Positions 33,500 to 43,171 of a stretch of DNA of 64,000 bases are shown here, piece after piece. Each line of letters begins with the position of its first letter. The stretch's first letter is position 1. Source of the stretch: Verrucomicrobiales bacterium (GTDB lineage: Bacteria > Verrucomicrobiota > Verrucomicrobiia > Verrucomicrobiales > SLCJ01); assembly GCA_024636835.1 (NCBI GenBank), contig JAGXGH010000127.1, forward strand, positions 1 to 64,000, in the 5' to 3' direction. The notes beneath the pieces were generated by a model. That model saw only the letters and a list, made by a program, of their open reading frames with translations. It did not search any database and was not told where the DNA came from. The position numbers and the translations under genes are program-made.

Positions 33500-35344
33500 A
33501 TGAACATCCCTACAAAAGGCACACCATCCACGGAACCCCAGCTCTGCGCTTGGGTTGAAAGCATGGCAACTCTCTGCCAACCAGACGCCATCCACTGGGT
33601 GGACGGATCAGAAGAAGAAAACAAATCTCTCTGCGACCTGCTGGTCGAAAAAGGAACCTTCACCCGCCTCAACCCTGAGAAGCGTCCAAACAGTTTCCTC
33701 GCTCGCTCGAAGCCATCCGATGTCGCACGTGTGGAAGACCGCACCTACATCTGCTCAAAGCGCGAAGGCGATGCAGGCCCAACCAACAACTGGGCGGATC
33801 CCAGTGAGATGAAGGTAAAACTTCACGGCAAGTTCTCAGGATGCATGAAAGGTCGCACCATGTATGTGATCCCATTCTGCATGGGGCCTCTCGACTCACC
33901 ACTCGCCAAAATCGGTTACGAAATCAGCGACTCCGCCTATGTCGTGGTCAACATGAGAATCATGTGTCACATGGGCGACAAAGTCTCCAAGCGCTACGAA
34001 GCAGAAGCCGCTGGCACCGCTCCCAAAGGACGCGACGGCTACGGTCACTTCATCCCATGCCTCCACTCTGTTGGCGTCCCGCTCGAACCAGGACAAGAAG
34101 ACGACACCTGGCCGTGCAGCGATGATAAATACATCTGTCACTTCCCCGAGACCCGCGAAATCTGGTCGTTCGGATCCGGCTACGGCGGCAACGCCCTGCT
34201 CGGTAAAAAGTGCCTGGCACTGCGTATCGCATCCTGCATCGCCCGTGAACACAACTGGATGGCTGAGCACATGCTCATCCTCGGACTCGAAGCACCAACT
34301 GGTGAGAAAACCTACGTCACCGCCGCTTTCCCTAGTGCATGCGGTAAGACCAACCTCGCCATGCTTGTTCCGCCAAAATCCTACCAAGGATGGAAAACCA
34401 CCATCATCGGCGATGACATCGCTTGGCTGTGGCCACACGAAGACGGCAAATTACACGCCATCAACCCGGAGACCGGCTACTTCGGTGTTGCTCCAGGCAC
34501 GTCCTACGACACCAACCCAATCGCCATGGACTCGATGACCGAGAACGCCATCTTCACCAACGTCGCACTGACCGACGACGGCGATGTCTGGTGGGAAGGG
34601 ATGACCAAAGAAGCACCAGCTCACCTGATCGACTGGAAAGGCAACGACTGGACACCGGAGAGCGAAACACCCTCCGCCCACCCGAACGCCCGCTTCACCG
34701 CTCCAGCCGAGCAGTGCCCAACGATCGATCCAGAATGGCAAAACCCAGATGGTGTGCCTATCGACGCGATTGTCTTCGGTGGACGTCGTCCATCGACCAT
34801 GCCGCTCGTTTACCAAGCCTTCAACTGGAGCCACGGCGTCTACGTCGGAGCAACCATGGGATCCGAAGTCACAGCCGCAGCTATCGGCCTGAAGGCTGGT
34901 GTTCGCCGCGACCCGATGGCGATGCTGCCATTCTGCGGATACAACATGGGCGACTACCTCGCACACTGGTATGACATGCGCCGCCACATCAAGCACCTGC
35001 CACGTTTCTTCCATGTGAACTGGTTCCGTCTCGATAACGAGGGAGACTTCCTCTGGCCTGGATTCGGCGAAAACATGCGTGTTCTCGAGTGGATCGTGAA
35101 ACGCTGCAACGGTCAAGTTGCCGGTCACGAAACCACCATCGGATGGACTCCTCACTTCGAGGACTTCAACACCGACGAACTCAAGGGCTTCACCGAGGAG
35201 CAGTTCGACAAAGGCATGGCATACAACCCCGCAGAGTGGCGCGCCGAGATCATCTCGCAAGGCGAGCTGTTCATGAACCTCTACGACAGTCTTCCAAAAG
35301 AGATGGTCTACCAGAAGGAACTCTTCGCAGGTCGACTTTCCTAA
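33500..35344 (+). CDS. pckG: Phosphoenolpyruvate carboxykinase (GTP)
   Basis: Interconverts oxaloacetate and phosphoenolpyruvate using GTP, a key gluconeogenic step in the cytosol. The 614-aa protein has the GTP-type hallmarks: the P-loop [12 protein letters not shown] at 277-288 containing the active-site Cys281 and Lys283, the NNWADPSEM region, [13 protein letters not shown], and the metal- and nucleotide-site GDDIAWLW. Length and motifs match GTP-PEPCKs of animals and actinobacteria, distinct from the shorter ATP type. The gene has its own terminator at 35365-35397. Its presence with PFOR and GDH fits growth on amino and organic acids. Confidence 0.96.
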   Translation: MNIPTKGTPSTEPQLCAWVESMATLCQPDAIHWVDGSEEENKSLCDLLVEKGTFTRLNPEKRPNSFLARSKPSDVARVEDRTYICSKREGDAGPTNNWADPSEMKVKLHGKFSGCMKGRTMYVIPFCMGPLDSPLAKIGYEISDSAYVVVNMRIMCHMGDKVSKRYEAEAAGTAPKGRDGYGHFIPCLHSVGVPLEPGQEDDTWPCSDDKYICHFPETREIWSFGSGYGGNALLGKKCLALRIASCIAREHNWMAEHMLILGLEAPTGEKTYVTAAFPSACGKTNLAMLVPPKSYQGWKTTIIGDDIAWLWPHEDGKLHAINPETGYFGVAPGTSYDTNPIAMDSMTENAIFTNVALTDDGDVWWEGMTKEAPAHLIDWKGNDWTPESETPSAHPNARFTAPAEQCPTIDPEWQNPDGVPIDAIVFGGRRPSTMPLVYQAFNWSHGVYVGATMGSEVTAAAIGLKAGVRRDPMAMLPFCGYNMGDYLAHWYDMRRHIKHLPRFFHVNWFRLDNEGDFLWPGFGENMRVLEWIVKRCNGQVAGHETTIGWTPHFEDFNTDELKGFTEEQFDKGMAYNPAEWRAEIISQGELFMNLYDSLPKEMVYQKELFAGRLS

Positions 35345-35364
35345 GGAGCAATTCTAACCAAAGG

Positions 35365-35397
35365 GCAGGCATCTCATCGCGAGGTGCCTGCTTTTTT
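35365..35397 (+). terminator. Intrinsic terminator of pckG
   Basis: Stem GCAGGCA (35365-35371) with TGCCTGC (35385-35391), followed by six T's at 35392-35397. It lies 20 bp after the pckG stop. Confidence 0.75.
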
Positions 35398-35431
35398 GTG
35401 CCCAACGATAAAACTCGTCATGCCTCACAGG

Positions 35432-35521
35432 CTTGCCCCTTGCATCAGCCACTGCCCCTCGTGGTGTTGGCATCCTGCCGACACATCACCTCAACGCAAC
35501 AACCTTGCCCCTTGCATCAAC
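35432..35521. repeat. Direct 18-bp repeat pair with a central palindrome
   Basis: CTTGCCCCTTGCATCAGC at 35432-35449 recurs with one change at 35504-35521. Between them, GTGTTGGC ATCCT GCCGACAC (about 35464-35484) is a palindrome whose core GGCATCCTGCC recurs at 50857-50876. Confidence 0.6.
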
Positions 35522-35547
35522 GGCAGAGATTGCGGACTATACATAAG

Positions 35548-36477
35548 ATGAGACTTCACACTTACATCACTACCTTTTCGTTACTTCTACTCATTGCAGT
35601 CGGCGGACTTGTCTCATGTAAAGAGAAGACAGGAGCAGTCGAAAACGGCACAAGCGAAGCACCGCAGGCACCCGAAGCTACAGTTATAGGAACACTCGAA
35701 GGCACACTTGGTGATGAACCTTTCTCAGCAACCCTCAATGAGCAGGACTCCCAGTTCACCATTGAAGAATGGGACGGACTCTCCACCAAAAGCAAACAGC
35801 GAGACGGCGGCGAAATGAGCCTTGAAGCATTCTTGATGGGCACAGACCTATGGAGTGGTCCGCCGAGGCTGGTCACAATCACTCACCATGTCGATGGCGT
35901 CTCGTTGACCCTTCGTTTTGCAGGCCGGCTCGCCGTGGATGAAAAACTCACAGCGCTCCCCGGATGTTTAATCGAAACAGCTGACGCTCCGCTCGTTCCC
36001 GCTACAAAGGGTTCGTGGACGACCGCAAAAAACGTGACGCTTCCTCACTACGATTTCATTCTCCGCGTCACCTCGTTCGATGAACCTAGCAAGGTGATCA
36101 CCGGTGTCATCGAAGGTCAGCTCATCAATCCCACAAAGCCAAACTCAGACCCATTGCCTCTCGAACTCGCCGTCTCCTCGGAAAAAGCACCTGAATCAGT
36201 CGCAGAACTCGAAGCTCAGATTCCTACCACTGATACAGCCCCCCCTGTAGCCACCACTACGCAAGAAGACGACAAAACATCTGCGGAGAGCGAGCAAAAC
36301 GAGGTCAATGAACCATTAGTCATTGAAGCGACTCCTGCCGAAGTGATTCCTGCCGAGGAAGACGAAAATACAGCTTCCCTAGAACCCGAAGCGACTCCAT
36401 CTGAAGTGACTCCTACCGAAGAAGAGAAGGTGGAAATTCGACCTGCAATTCCATACAAACCATCACGGGGATTCTGA
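35548..36477 (+). CDS. Predicted lipoprotein with repetitive Glu/Thr-rich tail
   Basis: A 309-aa predicted outer-membrane or periplasmic lipoprotein. The ATG at 35548 gives a signal peptide ending in the lipobox GGLVSC (Cys at about residue 23). The middle domain (about 50-195) is unrecognised, with a beta-like pattern. The last third is low in complexity: repeated EATPAEVIPAEE and EATPSEVTPTEE units. A longer open frame begins at 35089 but overlaps pckG and has no matching features. It converges with the M16 peptidase gene. Confidence 0.65.
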   Translation: MRLHTYITTFSLLLLIAVGGLVSCKEKTGAVENGTSEAPQAPEATVIGTLEGTLGDEPFSATLNEQDSQFTIEEWDGLSTKSKQRDGGEMSLEAFLMGTDLWSGPPRLVTITHHVDGVSLTLRFAGRLAVDEKLTALPGCLIETADAPLVPATKGSWTTAKNVTLPHYDFILRVTSFDEPSKVITGVIEGQLINPTKPNSDPLPLELAVSSEKAPESVAELEAQIPTTDTAPPVATTTQEDDKTSAESEQNEVNEPLVIEATPAEVIPAEEDENTASLEPEATPSEVTPTEEEKVEIRPAIPYKPSRGF

Positions 36478-36496
36478 TCCATACCAAGATTTGGTA

Positions 36497-37777
36497 TCAC
36501 TTCAATAGCGCGCTGACATCAATAGCCTCAAGATCACTGCCCACAGCCGCGCCACCCAGCCGAGAGTTCTGAAAGAGCTCGCGCGCCAGTGAACGAATTT
36601 CGGCAGCGGTGACTTGTTTCACACGCTCCTGTGACTCCACAGGATCTGCGATATTACGTCCGGCGAGCAATGACTCGCCCACCCAACTCATTTGGTTCGA
36701 CACTGATTCAAACCATAGTTGCTGAGACCCAAGCACATACTCGCGTGCGTCCTTCAGCTCCGCAGCCGAGACGACGCCCGATCGCAATTTCTTCAACTCG
36801 CCAAAAAGTAAATCAAGAGCACCCTCCGCCTTGGAGCGATCCAGGCCTGTGTAAATATCCAACACTCCAGCATCGCCAAAAACTTCCACCCCGCTTTGCA
36901 CGTGATAGCAGGCAGCGCGTCTCTCGCGGAGCGCTTGAAAAAGCCTCGATCCCATCGTTTCACCGAGGACGACATTCAACAGCTTGAACGCGAAACGCTT
37001 TTCGTCACTTCGCGAAGGACCCCGAAATGCCAGCCCTGCGTGCAACTGCGCGAGATCTCTTTGCTCCGTTTGCCAGGCATCTTCCCCCCACGTGGCATCC
37101 AAAGATTTCACCTTCTTTGCCGTCGCTCGGCGTCCTACGGGGAGCTGACCGAGAAGGGCCTCGATCTGAGCCACCACCTCATTGTGTGGAACCGGTCCTG
37201 CAACAGCGACCAAAGTATTCGCACCGACATGACGTTCGGCGATCCACTTGCTCAAGACTTCCGGAGTCATCGCCGTGAGAGTTTTTTCCGTTCCGGTAAT
37301 CGGACGGGCGAGAGCGTGCTTACGCCATAGCGCCCGACTCAACAAATCCTCGAGGTGTTGCCCGGGATTCTCACGATACATCTCAATCTCCTCAAAGATC
37401 ACCTCGCGCTCGTTCTCAAAAGCACGCTCCTTGAGTTCCGCGTTGCAATACATGTCCGAAAGCACACGCATTCCGCGAGCAAACCATCGTGCAGGAAGCC
37501 ACACGTGATAGCAGGTATGATCCTCAGCGGTGAAGGCATTCAACTCACCGCCAACTCCTTCAATGTCCATCGAGATACGGCGCGCAGACCGGCGCTTCGT
37601 TCCCTTAAAAACCATGTGCTCCACAAAGTGTGCCACCCCATTCTCAGCCGCCCGCTCATGACGCGATCCAGCCCTGCACCAGATCCCTGCCGCGACGCTA
37701 AGCGCATTCGGCAAATACGCGGAGCCCACCACCAAGCCATTGCTTAATGTCGTCGTTTGATAAGTCGAATCAAGCAT
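36497..37777 (-). CDS. M16 family zinc metallopeptidase (processing-peptidase-like)
   Basis: Insulinase-family protease. The 426-aa protein has the inverse zinc motif HxxEH as HFVEH at 50-54, then the second metal-ligand glutamate region (FENEREVIFEEIEMYRE). The two-domain mitochondrial-processing-peptidase-like fold follows. I chose the ATG at 37777 because GGAGG precedes it by five bases; the frame extends to 37795. The start overlaps the ispD stop by 8 bp, so the two are coupled. Likely acts in the envelope or cytosol on peptides; no signal peptide is obvious. All catalytic residues are present. Confidence 0.93.
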   Translation of the reverse strand: MLDSTYQTTTLSNGLVVGSAYLPNALSVAAGIWCRAGSRHERAAENGVAHFVEHMVFKGTKRRSARRISMDIEGVGGELNAFTAEDHTCYHVWLPARWFARGMRVLSDMYCNAELKERAFENEREVIFEEIEMYRENPGQHLEDLLSRALWRKHALARPITGTEKTLTAMTPEVLSKWIAERHVGANTLVAVAGPVPHNEVVAQIEALLGQLPVGRRATAKKVKSLDATWGEDAWQTEQRDLAQLHAGLAFRGPSRSDEKRFAFKLLNVVLGETMGSRLFQALRERRAACYHVQSGVEVFGDAGVLDIYTGLDRSKAEGALDLLFGELKKLRSGVVSAAELKDAREYVLGSQQLWFESVSNQMSWVGESLLAGRNIADPVESQERVKQVTAAEIRSLARELFQNSRLGGAAVGSDLEAIDVSALLK

Positions 37778-38471
37778 CGCCACCTCCGCTCGCAAGCATT
37801 CTCTCCGCCAACTCTACATCACCGGGAAACGTGATCTTCAAGTTTGGTGTGCTGCAGCGCACCACCTTCACGGCACGCCCCGCAGCTTGCAAGGCTGTCA
37901 CCTCGTCGGTGATCGTTCCGGAGTCCTGCTCACTCACCAGCGCGACTGCTTCGCGCATCCAATCAGCACGCGCGCATTGCGGAGTCTCCATGGCCCACAT
38001 GCCGTCGCGTGATACCGAGTCAACAACCACACCCTCCGCATTCACACGCTTGAGAGTGTCGGCAATCGGTCGGGCAACCGTAGCTGCACCACATTCGCTC
38101 GCGGCGGCAACGACTTCATCAATCGCCACCGTGGTGATCAGTGGCCGCGCCGCATCGTGCACCGCGATCACTCCATTAAAGTTTACATCAACAGCCGCCA
38201 CCCCGGCAGCCACCGAGTCGGCACGTTCCGCACCACCGGCAACCACCTTGCGCAATTTCGAAAATCGCCCGGATGCACACCAATCACGCACTTGCTGGTC
38301 ATTTGCCGATGACGTGACCACGATAATACCTTCAATGGACGTAGCTTCATCAAAAGCCATGATGCTTCTTTCGAGCACAGACATACCCGCAATTTCGGCA
38401 GCCAACTTATCAAACCCCATCCGACGACCCGATCCGGCAGCGACGAGAATGGCGATTGCAGAAGTGCTCAC
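37770..38471 (-). CDS. ispD: 2-C-methyl-D-erythritol 4-phosphate cytidylyltransferase
   Basis: Third step of the MEP isoprenoid pathway: joins CTP to MEP to give CDP-methylerythritol. The 233-aa protein starts with the nucleotide-binding AILVAAGSGRRMGFDKL. It has the substrate segment SRDGMWAMETPQ, VHDAARPLIT, and a normal length. It lies 14 bp after dxs and overlaps the M16 peptidase, in a transcript that also starts with xseB. Confidence 0.95.
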   Translation of the reverse strand: MSTSAIAILVAAGSGRRMGFDKLAAEIAGMSVLERSIMAFDEATSIEGIIVVTSSANDQQVRDWCASGRFSKLRKVVAGGAERADSVAAGVAAVDVNFNGVIAVHDAARPLITTVAIDEVVAAASECGAATVARPIADTLKRVNAEGVVVDSVSRDGMWAMETPQCARADWMREAVALVSEQDSGTITDEVTALQAAGRAVKVVRCSTPNLKITFPGDVELAERMLASGGGDA

Positions 38472-38485
38472 AGATGATAAAAACG

Positions 38486-40456
38486 CTATTTGCCCAGTGC
38501 CTTGAGAACCTTCTCAACGGCGTGCTTGACGGTGATACCGTGCTTCTCGCGCAAGTCCGGCACGTTGCCGTGTTCGATGAATTCATCGGGCCACCCGATT
38601 CTTACTACCTTCGTAGTAATCCCCGCATCGCTCAGGTGTTCAATCACACCGCAACCATACCCATTTGGAAGCACATGATCTTCAAAGGTGCAGATCACCT
38701 TCACTTTTCGCGCCATTTCCTCGATCGTTTTGCCGTCCATGGGTTTGATCCAACGCGGGTTCACCAATGCTGTGGACACGCCTTGCTTCTCCAGTTCCTC
38801 GCGGGTCTCCGCCGCCATGGTAAAGAACGTTCCCAAACCGAAAAGTGCGACATCAGACCCATCTTCGACCACTTCGGATTCGCCGATGGTGAGCAACTTA
38901 GGCTCGCCTTCCACAGGGACGCCAGCGATCGGGCCACGCGGGTAACGAATGGCAATCGGACCGTCTTCGTATTGTGCCATCGTGAACAACATGTCGCGAA
39001 GCTCGGGCTCGTCCTTCGGCTGCATGTGCACCAGATCAGGCACCGGGCGAAGGTAGCCAATATCAAACAAACCATGGTGCGTCGGGCCATCGTCGCCAGA
39101 GAGACCCGCGCGATCCATACACAAGCGCACAGGCAGTTTCTGGATCGCCATGTCGTGAATGATCATGTCATAAGCCCGCTGCATGAAGGTCGAGTAGATC
39201 GCCAGGAACGGCTTCAAGCCCTTGGTCGCCAATCCACAGGCGAACAACGCCGCATGCTCCTCGGCAATACCCACATCAAAATACTGACCGGGCAGCTCGT
39301 CCTTCATGATGGAGAGCTTCGTGCCACCGGGCATCGCTGCGGTGATGGCAACAATCTCCTTATCTTTTTTCGCCATGTCAGTGAGCGTGCGAGCAAAAAT
39401 ATCCGACGCCGTTGGAGCCGCGGAAGGTGTAGCGCCCGTTTTCACCTCGTAGGGGCCAAGCCCATGGAACTTGCCCGGGTTTTCCAAGGCTGGCTTATAT
39501 CCGCGCCCCTTCTCGGTGATGATGTGCAGGATCGCAGGCTCGTCATGCTCCTTCAGGTGCTTGAATGTCTGAATCAGCGTGTGCACATCGTGACCATCGA
39601 TTGGCCCGTAATAGTGCAGCCCAAACTCTTCGAAGAGCACACTCGGCATGATCAAGCCCTTGGCGCCTTCTTCCACTTTGTGAACCAAATTACGCGCCTT
39701 CTTCCCTGCGACCTTTTCGATGAAATCGACAGCCTTTCTGTGAAGGTGCGAATAGGTCGAGCTCGTCTGTAGCGCGTTAAAATACTTGGCTATCGCACCT
39801 ACGTTCTTATCGATGGACCACTCGTTATCGTTCAACACAACGATCAGCTTTTTGGTCGAAGTGGCGATGTTGTTGAGAGCTTCAAATGTCGGCCCACAGG
39901 TGAATGCCGCATCACCAGCGACGCAGACAACCTCTTCATCCGAGCCTGCAAGATCGCGGCCAACCGCCATGCCCAGCGCGGCGGAAAGCGCCGTGCCCGC
40001 GTGACCTGCGCCATAGATATCGTGCTCGCTCTCGGTACGCAGCATGTAGCCGTTAAGTCCCTCATACTGACGGATCGTATGAATCTGATCGTAACGACCT
40101 GTAAGCATCTTGTGGACGTAGGCCTGGTGCGAGACGTCGAACACAAACCTGTCCTTTGGAGTGCTGAACACCGCGTGCAGAGCAATCGTCAACTCCACCA
40201 CACCCAGGTTGGGGCCAATGTGACCACCAGTCACCGCCACAGCATGGATCAATTTATGACGAATCTCCTTCGCCAACAACTCCAACTGCGCGTTGGATAA
40301 TTTCTTCACATCCTCAGGCGATTTAATCTCGCTGAGATATTTGTAAGCTCCTGGATCTTCAGATTCGGTGTCTGGTGTGGTGTTAGGTTCAGTCACAATG
40401 CGTAGTAGTTGCGGCGTCAGAGGCGGGATGGCCGTATCCTCTGACAGCCGGATCAA
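38486..40456 (-). CDS. dxs: 1-deoxy-D-xylulose-5-phosphate synthase
   Basis: First and rate-setting step of the MEP pathway: condenses pyruvate and glyceraldehyde 3-phosphate with TPP. The 656-aa protein has the TPP motif GDAAFTCGPTFEALNNI with VLNDNEWSIDKN. It also shows HQAYVHKMLTGR near the N-terminus, YGPIDGHD, and the C-terminal transketolase-like DRAGLSGDDGPTHHG and FEDHVLPNGYG segments. The GDAAFTCG version differs slightly from the usual GDGAMTAG but keeps the metal-binding Asp and Asn. It overlaps xseB by 4 bp and precedes ispD, so three genes are coupled. Confidence 0.95.
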   Translation of the reverse strand: MIRLSEDTAIPPLTPQLLRIVTEPNTTPDTESEDPGAYKYLSEIKSPEDVKKLSNAQLELLAKEIRHKLIHAVAVTGGHIGPNLGVVELTIALHAVFSTPKDRFVFDVSHQAYVHKMLTGRYDQIHTIRQYEGLNGYMLRTESEHDIYGAGHAGTALSAALGMAVGRDLAGSDEEVVCVAGDAAFTCGPTFEALNNIATSTKKLIVVLNDNEWSIDKNVGAIAKYFNALQTSSTYSHLHRKAVDFIEKVAGKKARNLVHKVEEGAKGLIMPSVLFEEFGLHYYGPIDGHDVHTLIQTFKHLKEHDEPAILHIITEKGRGYKPALENPGKFHGLGPYEVKTGATPSAAPTASDIFARTLTDMAKKDKEIVAITAAMPGGTKLSIMKDELPGQYFDVGIAEEHAALFACGLATKGLKPFLAIYSTFMQRAYDMIIHDMAIQKLPVRLCMDRAGLSGDDGPTHHGLFDIGYLRPVPDLVHMQPKDEPELRDMLFTMAQYEDGPIAIRYPRGPIAGVPVEGEPKLLTIGESEVVEDGSDVALFGLGTFFTMAAETREELEKQGVSTALVNPRWIKPMDGKTIEEMARKVKVICTFEDHVLPNGYGCGVIEHLSDAGITTKVVRIGWPDEFIEHGNVPDLREKHGITVKHAVEKVLKALGK

Positions 40457-40800
40457 AAGAGCTTAATCTCGTCGTCAGAAACATCCCCCTTAGGCTTCTT
40501 GTCAGCAGTTTTAGGAGGCTCGCTTGCCGCTTGCTGCGGGTCAAAATCTTCCACATCCATATCCTCCTCCGTGGAGCGGGCGGAAATCGCTTCGACCTTT
40601 AATCGAGCGTTATCCAGGCGTTGCTGACAAACTTTCCAGAGTTCCATCCCTCGCGAGTAAGAGGCCACCAAGTCATCCAGAGGTAAATCTTCCTCCTCCA
40701 TCGCTTCAATGAGCGACTCCAACTCGCCCAAAGCGTCCTCGAACTTTACTTCGTTCAACGCGCTCTCAGCGGTCTTTTTCGATGTCTTCTTAGCTGCCAC
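40453..40800 (-). CDS. xseB: Exodeoxyribonuclease VII small subunit
   Basis: Small helical subunit of the single-strand-specific exonuclease VII. The 115-aa protein has the family core FEDALGELESLIEAMEEEDLPLDDLVASYSRGMELWKVCQQRL (about 20-65), matching XseB. A Pro/Glu/Lys-rich tail (about 75-110, ending DDEIKLF) follows and is of unknown meaning. It is the first gene of the xseB-dxs-ispD-M16 run, overlapping dxs. The large subunit xseA is not in the window. Confidence 0.93.
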   Translation of the reverse strand: MAAKKTSKKTAESALNEVKFEDALGELESLIEAMEEEDLPLDDLVASYSRGMELWKVCQQRLDNARLKVEAISARSTEEDMDVEDFDPQQAASEPPKTADKKPKGDVSDDEIKLF

Positions 40801-40883
40801 AATAATAAATCAGTACGGAAACCCTAATATCTCGACGGAAAACCCTCACAAGCAAGGGCAAATGCGCAGGAATCAGTGATCAT

Positions 40884-41663
40884 TCAGTCCACCAGCATCA
40901 GCTCAGCCACCTTCGCCTCAACATCATCCGCGCGCATCAAGGTTTCGCCGACCAGCACAGCGTCTGCACCCCAACCGTGCACTTTCTCGCAGTCTTCGCG
41001 AGTTTTGATACCGCTTTCACTGATCAGGAGAATCCCCGGATCCATTCGGTCCGAGAGCTGGCGGGTGATATCGAGGTCTACCTCGAAGGTTTTCAGGTTA
41101 CGGTTGTTCACTCCAATGATCTGCGCATCCGTCTCAAGCGCACGCTCGAGTTCCTCCGCATTGTGGACTTCAACTAGCACATCGAGCTGGAATGTGGTCG
41201 CCACATCGAGCAGATGCACGAGTTCATCTTGCTCCAATGCCGCTACGATGAGCAAAATGGCATCGGCACCAGCCACCACGGACTCGAAAATTTGTGCCTC
41301 GTGAATGATGAAATCTTTGCGGAGCACCGGAACGCCAACCGATGCAGCAACCTTCGTCATGTATTCCAGCTTACCCTTGAAGAACTTTTCATCAGTGAGC
41401 ACCGAGATGGCACTGGCACCAGCATTGGCATATTTCACCGCCTGCTCAACAGGGTCAATATCTGTCGCAATGTCCCCCGCAGAGGGCGATGCCTTCTTCA
41501 CCTCGGCAATCATGCCTAACTGATCGCCGTGGCCGTCGAGCGCATCATAGAGCGAGCGAAAGTCATTTCTCGCCAGTGCTCCGGCGCGCAATTTCTCCGC
41601 CAAACGGATCGTCGGTTCGATTTCCGTCCGCTTGTATTCGATAATTTCCCTCAGTCTGTCCAT
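40884..41663 (-). CDS. trpC: Indole-3-glycerol phosphate synthase
   Basis: Closes the indole ring in tryptophan synthesis. The 259-aa TIM barrel has IAEVKKASPSAGDI, the active-site LRKDFIIHEAQI, VNNRNLKTFEVDL, and the phosphate-binding ISESGI near the C-terminus. I started at the ATG at 41663 (MDRLREIIEYK), which matches family length; an in-frame ATG at 41696 adds 11 residues. It stands alone, away from other trp genes, which suggests the trp genes are dispersed in this genome. Confidence 0.93.
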   Translation of the reverse strand: MDRLREIIEYKRTEIEPTIRLAEKLRAGALARNDFRSLYDALDGHGDQLGMIAEVKKASPSAGDIATDIDPVEQAVKYANAGASAISVLTDEKFFKGKLEYMTKVAASVGVPVLRKDFIIHEAQIFESVVAGADAILLIVAALEQDELVHLLDVATTFQLDVLVEVHNAEELERALETDAQIIGVNNRNLKTFEVDLDITRQLSDRMDPGILLISESGIKTREDCEKVHGWGADAVLVGETLMRADDVEAKVAELMLVD

Positions 41664-41769
41664 AGTCTCTAGAATAAATTCATGGTCAATGCGCACACAC
41701 TACGCCGCTCACTGACCAAGGAATTCCTACACTCCACAGGATACTCACTCAATTCACAAAAAAATTTAG

Positions 41770-41800
41770 TTGCACCCCTGCCAATAATCGCTATTCATAT
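41770..41800 (+). promoter_or_regulatory. Candidate promoter of tRNA-Gly
   Basis: TTGCAC at 41770-41775 as -35 and TATTCA-like sequence at 41792-41798 as -10, spaced about 16-17 bp, roughly 25-30 bp before the mature tRNA 5' end. Assigned by eye only. Confidence 0.4.
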
Positions 41801-41824
41801 CATCCCTTCGCGAATCAGCGAATT

Positions 41825-41899
41825 GCGGGTGTAGCTCAGTGGTAGAGCGCGACCTTGCCAAGGTCGATGTCGACGGTTCGAATCCGTTCACCCGCTCCA
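41825..41899 (+). tRNA. tRNA-Gly (anticodon GCC)
   Basis: Cloverleaf with acceptor GCGGGTG/CACCCGC, D-arm with the AGCTCAGTGGTAGAGC consensus, an anticodon stem with TTGCCAA giving the GCC anticodon, and T-arm with GGTTCGAATCC. The discriminator base and an encoded CCA end lie at 41896-41899. It reads GGC and GGT codons. It is followed by an intrinsic terminator. Confidence 0.96.
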
Positions 41900-41911
41900 T
41901 TTTTTCCCTTT

Positions 41912-41945
41912 AACGACGTCTTTTCCACAAGACGTCGTTTTTTTT
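41912..41945 (+). terminator. Intrinsic terminator of tRNA-Gly
   Basis: An 11-bp stem, AACGACGTCTT (41912-41922) with AAGACGTCGTT (41929-41939), then a T tract to 41945. It lies 13 bp after the tRNA. Confidence 0.85.
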
Positions 41946-42006
41946 GTGACTCTCAAACCTCAGAGATAAGCGCTATAGGACTTAAAAACCTATTTTCTCT
42001 CTCCAC

Positions 42007-42654
42007 TTACGCCTTCACTTCCCGAGTCTCGCGCCATACATCCATCGACATGATCGACTTGATGATCTCGTTCAAGACCTCGATCGGCTGCTTGGTGGCA
42101 TCAATTTCCACCACCCTGTCTTCACCGTAAAACTCCAACACGGGCTTGGTTTCCGCTTCATACGTTTGAATCCGGCGCTCAATCACCTCATCACTGGCAT
42201 CGTCCATGCGGTTGTCCTTCAGCGCGCGTTTTCTTAGCCTGCGGGCAAGCTCTTCACGATTCGGGCAGGAGAGATGGAATACCTTGAGCACATCAATATG
42301 CTGCTCCATGATTTCCGCCTGTCCGACATTTCGCGGGATACCATCGAGAACAATGAAATCGATGTCCGGTTTATAAGCGTGACTATCGACCCGACTATTC
42401 AGCGCAGCCTCCCAAAGCCGCACCGTCACCGAATCCGGCACAAGTTTTCCTTTGCTGGAGTAGTTCACAAACTCCTGACCAATTTCGGTGCGTGTGTCGA
42501 GCTGACGAAAAACATCGCCACAAGCCATATGATAGAAACGGGGAATCTGACCGAGAATCAGGCCTTGGGTTCCCTTTCCACTACCCGGCGCACCGAAAAT
42601 TAGGAAACACTGGTGCTTACGGTCGTACTTTTTCTTCTTCTCTTCGGTGGACAT
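42007..42654 (-). CDS. adk: Adenylate-kinase-family nucleoside monophosphate kinase
   Basis: Phosphotransfer between nucleoside mono- and triphosphates, most likely AMP and ATP. The 215-aa protein has the P-loop GAPGSGKGTQG about residues 21-31, GDVFRQ for AMP binding, IVLDGIPRNVGQAE (the DGFPR motif with Ile for Phe), and RRLRKRALKDNRMDDASDEVIERRI. The last is a short LID without the four-Cys zinc site of long Adk forms. A short N-terminal basic stretch (MSTEEKKKKYDRKHQC) precedes the P-loop. Convergent with the tRNA terminator region. Confidence 0.87.
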   Translation of the reverse strand: MSTEEKKKKYDRKHQCFLIFGAPGSGKGTQGLILGQIPRFYHMACGDVFRQLDTRTEIGQEFVNYSSKGKLVPDSVTVRLWEAALNSRVDSHAYKPDIDFIVLDGIPRNVGQAEIMEQHIDVLKVFHLSCPNREELARRLRKRALKDNRMDDASDEVIERRIQTYEAETKPVLEFYGEDRVVEIDATKQPIEVLNEIIKSIMSMDVWRETREVKA

Positions 42655-42767
42655 GATGACAGGTGGTGAATAGGAACTGGGAAAACGAGCAAATCACCTG
42701 CAAGCGGCGGCTGCAAGGGAATTAGCCGAACGGACGAAAATTCTTCCAGTTCTCGATTCCGCAAGGG

Positions 42768-43148
42768 CTAAACCAGCGGACTCGAACGCTTGCACAGTTG
42801 CAATGCCAATCCCCACGGGTCGCGAAGCATCATCAAATGAGATCCATCGGGGAGATGCATTTCGTTGACCAACGAGGCCCCGCCTGCCAGCAACCGCCGG
42901 GCATCAGCGCTCGGGTCGTCACTGGTGAAGGCCAAATGTAGCAACAAGGGATCCATCGCCGCATAGTCAGGAACCTGGTCGGGCGGGTTGCAATAAATCT
43001 CAAGAACCGTCGTGTCCGCGTCCGCCAGGAAATGGGTCTGCGCAGGCTCGGGAATGTGGTGAACAATCTTCAATCCAAACTGCTCCACGTACCATGCCGC
43101 CATAGCAACAGGATCGGCGACATTGATGGCAAAATGTTCGATCTTCAT
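42768..43148 (-). CDS. VOC-superfamily (glyoxalase/bleomycin-resistance-like) protein
   Basis: A 126-aa member of the vicinal oxygen chelate fold, which covers glyoxalases, dioxygenases and binding proteins. It reads MKIEHFAINVADPVAMAAWYVEQFGL at the start with a candidate metal-ligand His. It ends HLMMLRDPWGLALQLCKR, the last strand that normally carries the acidic ligand, here as a less clear position. Enzyme class is not clear. It lies 23 bp after tyrS on the same strand. Confidence 0.8.
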   Translation of the reverse strand: MKIEHFAINVADPVAMAAWYVEQFGLKIVHHIPEPAQTHFLADADTTVLEIYCNPPDQVPDYAAMDPLLLHLAFTSDDPSADARRLLAGGASLVNEMHLPDGSHLMMLRDPWGLALQLCKRSSPLV

Positions 43149-43171
43149 CGTTCAGCTCACTTGTTGAACAA

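Noticed and set aside
34451-35260. 269-codon minus-strand frame inside pckG
   Set aside because: Antisense of a strongly conserved gene.
35089-35547. N-terminal extension of the lipoprotein frame into pckG
   Set aside because: Overlaps pckG in another frame; the ATG at 35548 gives a proper lipobox signal.
36481-36497. ATACCAA/TTGGTAT palindrome between the lipoprotein and M16 genes as a terminator
   Set aside because: Weak AT-rich stem without a clear T tract on either side.
38456-39772. 438-codon plus-strand frame opposite dxs
   Set aside because: Shadow of dxs; rich in His/Arg with no family features, and dxs is clear.
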